This document shows, piece after piece, positions 11,594 through 15,221 of a stretch of 15,221 bases of DNA. The notes beneath the pieces are model-generated. The model saw nothing but the letters and a program-made list of their open reading frames with translations. It searched no databases and was not told the DNA's origin. The position numbers and the translations under genes are program-made. Within the stretch, counting starts at the first letter, position 1; the number at the start of each line of letters is the position of its first letter. This DNA comes from Alphaproteobacteria bacterium (lineage in GTDB: Bacteria; Pseudomonadota; Alphaproteobacteria; Acetobacterales; Acetobacteraceae): contig JAAFHD010000036.1 in NCBI GenBank assembly GCA_013298245.1, positions 1-15,221 of the forward strand, in the 5' to 3' direction.

Positions 11594-14164
11594 ATGATGT
11601 ATTTCGCCCGATGGAAGCAGGCTGTGATCCTGGCGGTGTGCCTGTTCGGCGTGCTGGTGACGCTGCCGAACCTGTTGCCGCGCGCATCCTTCCCCGATTG
11701 GTTCCCGGTGCGCCAGGTGAACCTTGGCCTGGATTTGCGCGGCGGGTCGTATCTGCTGCTGGAAGTGGACACCAACGGGCTGCTGCGCGAACGCCTGGAA
11801 CAGTTGGTGGAAGGCGCGCGCCGTGGCCTGAACCAGCCCAACCAGCGCATCGGCTACACAGGCCTGCGGGCGGAGCAGGACCAGCGCCGCATCAGCCTGC
11901 GCCTGACCGATGCCGGGCAGCGCGAGGCAGCGCTGCGCATCGTGCGCGAACTGGGCCTGGAGGTGCAGCTGGGCGCCGGGCAGCGCGCGCAGGATATCGA
12001 GGTGGCCGTCAACGCGGAGGGCATGCTGACCGCGACCGTGACCGAAGCCGGGCTGCGCGCCAAGGCCGGTGCGGCGGTGGAGCAATCCATCGAGATCGTG
12101 CGCCGCCGCATCGATGAAACTGGCGTGGTGGAAGCGCTGATCGCGCGGCAGGGTGCCAACCGAATTCTGGTGCAATTGCCGGGTGTGGATGACCCGGACC
12201 GGATCAAGCAGCTGCTGGGTCGCACCGCGCGCATGACCTTCCATTTGCTGGACGAGACGGCGAGCCTGCAGGCCGCGACGCCACCGCCGGGCGTGATGTT
12301 CCTGCCCGCCGATCAGGGTGACCAACGCTACGCCGTGCGCCGGCGCATCGAGGTGGATGGCGCGTCGCTGACCGATGCGCGGGCGGGGCAGGATTCGCGC
12401 TCGGGCGAATGGGTGGTGAACTTCACCTTCGACAGTGTCGGCACGCGGCGCTTCGCCGACATCACGCGGCAGAATGTCGGCCGCCCCTTCGCCATCGTGC
12501 TGGACGACAAGGTGATCACAGCGCCCAATATCCGCGAGCCGATCATCGGTGGCCGCGGGCAGATTTCCGGCAATTTCACCGTGCGGACGGCCAATGATTT
12601 GGCGGTGCTGCTGCGCGCCGGCGCCCTGCCCGCGCCGCTGACCGTCATTGAAGAACGCACTGTCGGGCCGGAGTTGGGGGCGGATGCGATCCGCGCGGGC
12701 ATCATCAGCCTGGCGGTCGGGACGGTGTTCGTCTTCCTGTATATGGGGTTTGCGTATGGGTTGTTCGGGTGGTTCGCGAATATCGCGCTGCTGTTGAACA
12801 TCGTCTTCATCATCAGCTTTCTCTCGCTGCTGGAAGCGACACTGACGCTGCCGGGCATCGCCGGCATGGTGCTGACATTGGGCACGGCGCTGGACGCCAA
12901 TATCCTGATCAATGAACGCATCCGCGAGGAAGTGAAGAACGGACGAAGTCCGATCAACGCGCTGGAAGCGGGCTTCACCAAGGCATCCGGCACCATCCTG
13001 GATTCGAACCTGACGAACCTGATCGCGATGGGCTGTCTCTATGCCTTCGGCTCGGGGCCGGTGAAGGGGTTTGCAGTGACCGTCGCGATCGGCACTGTCA
13101 TCCAGATGTGGACCGCGACTGTGCTGACGCGGCTGATGATGGTGTGGTGGTATCGCTGGCGGCGGCCGAAGGAATTGCCGGTGCTGGAGCGGCCCGGCAT
13201 GTCGATCGGGCAGCGCCTTGCGCGACCGCTGTTCCGGCTTTGCCCGGATGTGACCAAGATTCCCTTCATGCGCGGTGCGGTTGCGGGGCTGGTGGTCTCG
13301 GCCGTGCTGTCCACCGCGTCGCTGGTGGGCGCGCTGTATCCGGGGCTGGAAAAGGGCATCGACTTCCGCGGCGGCATCATCATGGAAGCGCGCACGCAAG
13401 GCCCCGCCGACCTGGCGGCACTGCGTGGTGCGGCATCCGCGCTGAATGTCGGCGATGTCGGCATCCAGCAATTCGGCGATGCGCAGACCGTGCTGCTGCG
13501 CATCCCCGTGCCCGACCAGGAAGCCCAGGTGCAGGTGGTGGTGAACCGCGTGCGCGCCGCACTGGAAGCGACCGCACCCGGCATCCGCATCCTGCGGGTG
13601 GAGGCCGTCGGCAACCGTATTTCGGATGAGCTGTTCAAGGGCGGGTTGATCGCGCTGGGCATCAGTCTGTTCGCGATGCTGCTCTACATCTGGTTCCGCT
13701 TCGAATGGCAGTTCGGGATCGCGGCGATCGTGACGCTGATCCTGGATACCACCAAGACCATCGGCTTCATGGTGCTGTTCCAGGTGGAGTTCAATCTGAC
13801 CACCATCGCGGCCATCCTGACCGTCATTGGCTTCAGTGCGAATGACAAGGTCGTGGTGTTCGACCGCATGCGAGAAAACCTGCGCAAATACAAGCAGATG
13901 CCGCTGGAACAGCTGGTCGATCTGTCCATCAACGAGACGCTGAACCGCAGCCTTGGCACGTCCATGACACTGTTGCTCTCGGCGCTTCCCCTGGCGTTGT
14001 TTGGTGGTGATGCCCTGTCGGGCTTTGCGTTGGTGATGCTGTTCGGGATTTTCATCTCGGCCAGCAGTTCGGTGTTCATCGCAGCACCCATCGTGCTGTT
14101 CAGCGGGCGCAACCGGCTGCGGCGCGGGGATGCGCCGGCGGCGGGGGCGGCGCCGGCGGCGTAG
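11594..14164 (+). CDS. secDF: Protein translocase SecD-SecF fusion
   Basis: One open frame of 856 residues holds SecD then SecF, membrane proteins that use proton flow to help pull proteins through SecYEG and release them outside. SecD part: start MMYFARWKQA, first membrane helix (about 10-29), GLDLRGGSYLLLEVD (45-59), a long periplasmic domain, then a helix bundle from about 365 with TALDANILINERI, Asp434 being the conserved charged residue in the membrane. A linker of about 20-25 residues after VWWYRWRRPKELP leads into SecF (from about 535): TKIPFMR, GIDFRGG with Asp590, the VVFDRMREN loop and NETLNRSLGTSMT. The Ala-rich end PAAGAAPAA follows GRNRLRRGD. Fused SecDF occurs in some bacteria. 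yajC, which often precedes secD, is not upstream. ATG 11594 is chosen by likeness to other SecD starts; GTG at 11558 is less likely. Confidence 0.95.
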   Translation: MMYFARWKQAVILAVCLFGVLVTLPNLLPRASFPDWFPVRQVNLGLDLRGGSYLLLEVDTNGLLRERLEQLVEGARRGLNQPNQRIGYTGLRAEQDQRRISLRLTDAGQREAALRIVRELGLEVQLGAGQRAQDIEVAVNAEGMLTATVTEAGLRAKAGAAVEQSIEIVRRRIDETGVVEALIARQGANRILVQLPGVDDPDRIKQLLGRTARMTFHLLDETASLQAATPPPGVMFLPADQGDQRYAVRRRIEVDGASLTDARAGQDSRSGEWVVNFTFDSVGTRRFADITRQNVGRPFAIVLDDKVITAPNIREPIIGGRGQISGNFTVRTANDLAVLLRAGALPAPLTVIEERTVGPELGADAIRAGIISLAVGTVFVFLYMGFAYGLFGWFANIALLLNIVFIISFLSLLEATLTLPGIAGMVLTLGTALDANILINERIREEVKNGRSPINALEAGFTKASGTILDSNLTNLIAMGCLYAFGSGPVKGFAVTVAIGTVIQMWTATVLTRLMMVWWYRWRRPKELPVLERPGMSIGQRLARPLFRLCPDVTKIPFMRGAVAGLVVSAVLSTASLVGALYPGLEKGIDFRGGIIMEARTQGPADLAALRGAASALNVGDVGIQQFGDAQTVLLRIPVPDQEAQVQVVVNRVRAALEATAPGIRILRVEAVGNRISDELFKGGLIALGISLFAMLLYIWFRFEWQFGIAAIVTLILDTTKTIGFMVLFQVEFNLTTIAAILTVIGFSANDKVVVFDRMRENLRKYKQMPLEQLVDLSINETLNRSLGTSMTLLLSALPLALFGGDALSGFALVMLFGIFISASSSVFIAAPIVLFSGRNRLRRGDAPAAGAAPAA

Positions 14165-14167
14165 CGT

Positions 14168-14204
14168 CCGATCGGAACGGGCGACAGCCTGTTCCGTGAA
14201 TCGG
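14168..14204. terminator. Bulged 15-bp hairpin between secDF and a converging PBP gene
   Basis: An inner stem CGGAACGGGC (14173-14182) pairs with GCCTGTTCCG (14187-14196), with one G-U, around GACA. It is extended by CCGAT (14168-14172) with ATCGG (14200-14204) across a three-base bulge. It starts four bases after the secDF stop and lies between converging genes, so it probably ends transcription from both sides. There is no T-run. Confidence 0.6.
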
Positions 14205-14218
14205 CCGCGCAGGATGTG

Positions 14219-15221
14219 TCAGCGCGCGGCTTCGATCACTTCTCGGAACAGGCGCGCGGGCATGGTGCCGCCGCGCACCTGTTCCATCGGTTCTCCGCGG
14301 TCATTGCCGAGCCAGACGCCGATCACGACATCGCCGAAAAATCCCACGAACCAGGCGTCCTTGTAGTCCTGGGTGGTGCCGGTCTTGCCGCCCGTCACGG
14401 CGCCGCGCACGGCGGCCTGGCGGCCGGTGCCGCTGGTCACCACAGCCTGCATCAGGCGACGCATGGCGGCCGCTGTGTCGGCGCTGATTGCCGCTTCGGG
14501 GGGTGGCACGCGCATGGGCTGCGGGCGGCCCTCGCTGACCAGCGCGCGGATGCCGTGCGGTGTGACGCGCCGGCCGCCATTGACCAGCGCGGCATAGGCG
14601 GCGGTCAGTTCCAGCAGCGTCACCTCCGCGGTGCCCAGTGCGACAGATGCGTTGTTCGGCACGGGGCTGCGAATGCCCAAACGCTGCGCCATGGCGCGCG
14701 CGCCGGCAGGCCCGCCGCCCATGTCCAGCACGCGCACGGCCGCCGTGTTCACCGATTGCGCGAAGGCTTCCTCCAGCGTGATTTCGCCGCGCGTGCGCCA
14801 CTGCCCATTGCCAGGCGACCAGCCGCGCCTGGTCAGCGGGCCATCGGCGACCATGGTGCTGGGGGTGGCGCCGGCCTCGATGGCAGCGGCGTAGACCACC
14901 GCCTTGAAGGCACTGCCGGGCTGGCGGCGCGCGGCGACAGCGCGGTTGAAGGGGCTGCCGCGGTAGTCGCGCCCGCCGACCATCGCGCGCACCGCGCCGG
15001 TTGCGGCATCCATGACGATGATGGCGCCCTGCCCCACCTCGGCCTGCGCGCCCTCGGCGGCCAGCAGGGTGCGCAGGCGGGTCTCGGCCGCGCTCTGCCA
15101 GCGCGGGTCAAGCGTGGCGCGGATGGTGATGTCGCGCAGCTGGGGGTGCGCTTCCTCGACCTGGTCCACAACCCAATCGGTGAACCAGCCGCCACCCGTG
15201 CCAGGCCGCGCGGGCAATTCC
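14219..15221 (-). CDS. Class A penicillin-binding protein, transpeptidase end (5' end outside window)
   Basis: This is the C-terminal portion of a bifunctional peptidoglycan synthase; the frame is open at the right edge, so the membrane anchor and glycosyltransferase domain lie outside. The transpeptidase domain cross-links stem peptides in the periplasm and is the target of beta-lactams. After DITIRATLDPRWQ, the three active-site motifs are present: SAFK (Ser codon 14912-14914 on the minus strand, in RQPGSAFKAV), SVN (Ser codon 14753-14755), and KTGTT (Lys codon 14384-14386). The chain ends about 50 residues after KTG with PARLFREVIEAAR, without an added C-terminal domain such as that of PbpC. 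It resembles PBP1A-type or shorter class A PBPs; I do not assign a symbol. It converges with secDF. Confidence 0.93.
   Translation of the reverse strand, partial: ELPARPGTGGGWFTDWVVDQVEEAHPQLRDITIRATLDPRWQSAAETRLRTLLAAEGAQAEVGQGAIIVMDAATGAVRAMVGGRDYRGSPFNRAVAARRQPGSAFKAVVYAAAIEAGATPSTMVADGPLTRRGWSPGNGQWRTRGEITLEEAFAQSVNTAAVRVLDMGGGPAGARAMAQRLGIRSPVPNNASVALGTAEVTLLELTAAYAALVNGGRRVTPHGIRALVSEGRPQPMRVPPPEAAISADTAAAMRRLMQAVVTSGTGRQAAVRGAVTGGKTGTTQDYKDAWFVGFFGDVVIGVWLGNDRGEPMEQVRGGTMPARLFREVIEAAR

Noticed and set aside
11414..13471. Minus-strand open frame of 685 codons opposite secDF
   Set aside because: Its product is rich in Arg, His and Gln with no family likeness, and it lies opposite a strongly recognised SecD; a high-GC shadow frame.

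Overview
The window is GC-rich (clearly above 60% by eye) and almost entirely coding. The mix of genes (a Bug/TctC-type binding protein, CaiB/BaiF and GctAB-like CoA-transferases, a DUF4189 secreted protein, a SecD with the alphaproteobacterial-style N-terminus, high-GC codon use) points to an alphaproteobacterium, most likely a Roseomonas-like member of the Acetobacteraceae. That placement is inference. No tRNA, rRNA, insertion sequence, CRISPR array or phage gene was seen, and no stretch over 300 bases lacks a gene.

Bases 1-5713 hold mixed housekeeping and metabolic genes. They are: the 3' part of an EnvZ-like sensor histidine kinase; a secreted, cysteine-rich DUF4189 protein; a minus-strand pair (DUF3047 protein, then a flavin reductase); a dienelactone hydrolase with an intact Cys-Asp-His triad; a TctC/Bug periplasmic binding protein whose ribosome binding site lies inside a perfect 11-bp hairpin; and a minus-strand gene encoding two GNAT acetyltransferase domains in one chain.

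Bases 5771-10282 hold the most distinctive unit: seven plus-strand genes joined by six consecutive 4-base ATGA/GTGA overlaps. In order they encode a class I CoA-transferase-like alpha subunit, its beta subunit (apparently lacking the catalytic glutamate), a CaiB/BaiF class III CoA-transferase with its aspartate, a GNAT acetyltransferase, a RidA-family protein (arginine kept, acidic partner lost), an HXXEE membrane protein and a VOC-fold protein. The run ends in a GC-only hairpin whose loop carries the last stop codon. The tight coupling suggests one pathway, plausibly uptake or breakdown of an acyl-CoA/enamine-forming carboxylate, but the substrate cannot be read from the sequence. It is the best candidate here for an undescribed system.

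Bases 10301-15221 return to core functions: a small glycine-zipper lipoprotein and a Gfo/Idh/MocA oxidoreductase on the minus strand, a divergent single-ORF SecD-SecF fusion (no yajC directly upstream), a bulged hairpin terminator, and the C-terminal transpeptidase part of a class A penicillin-binding protein that runs off the window's right edge.
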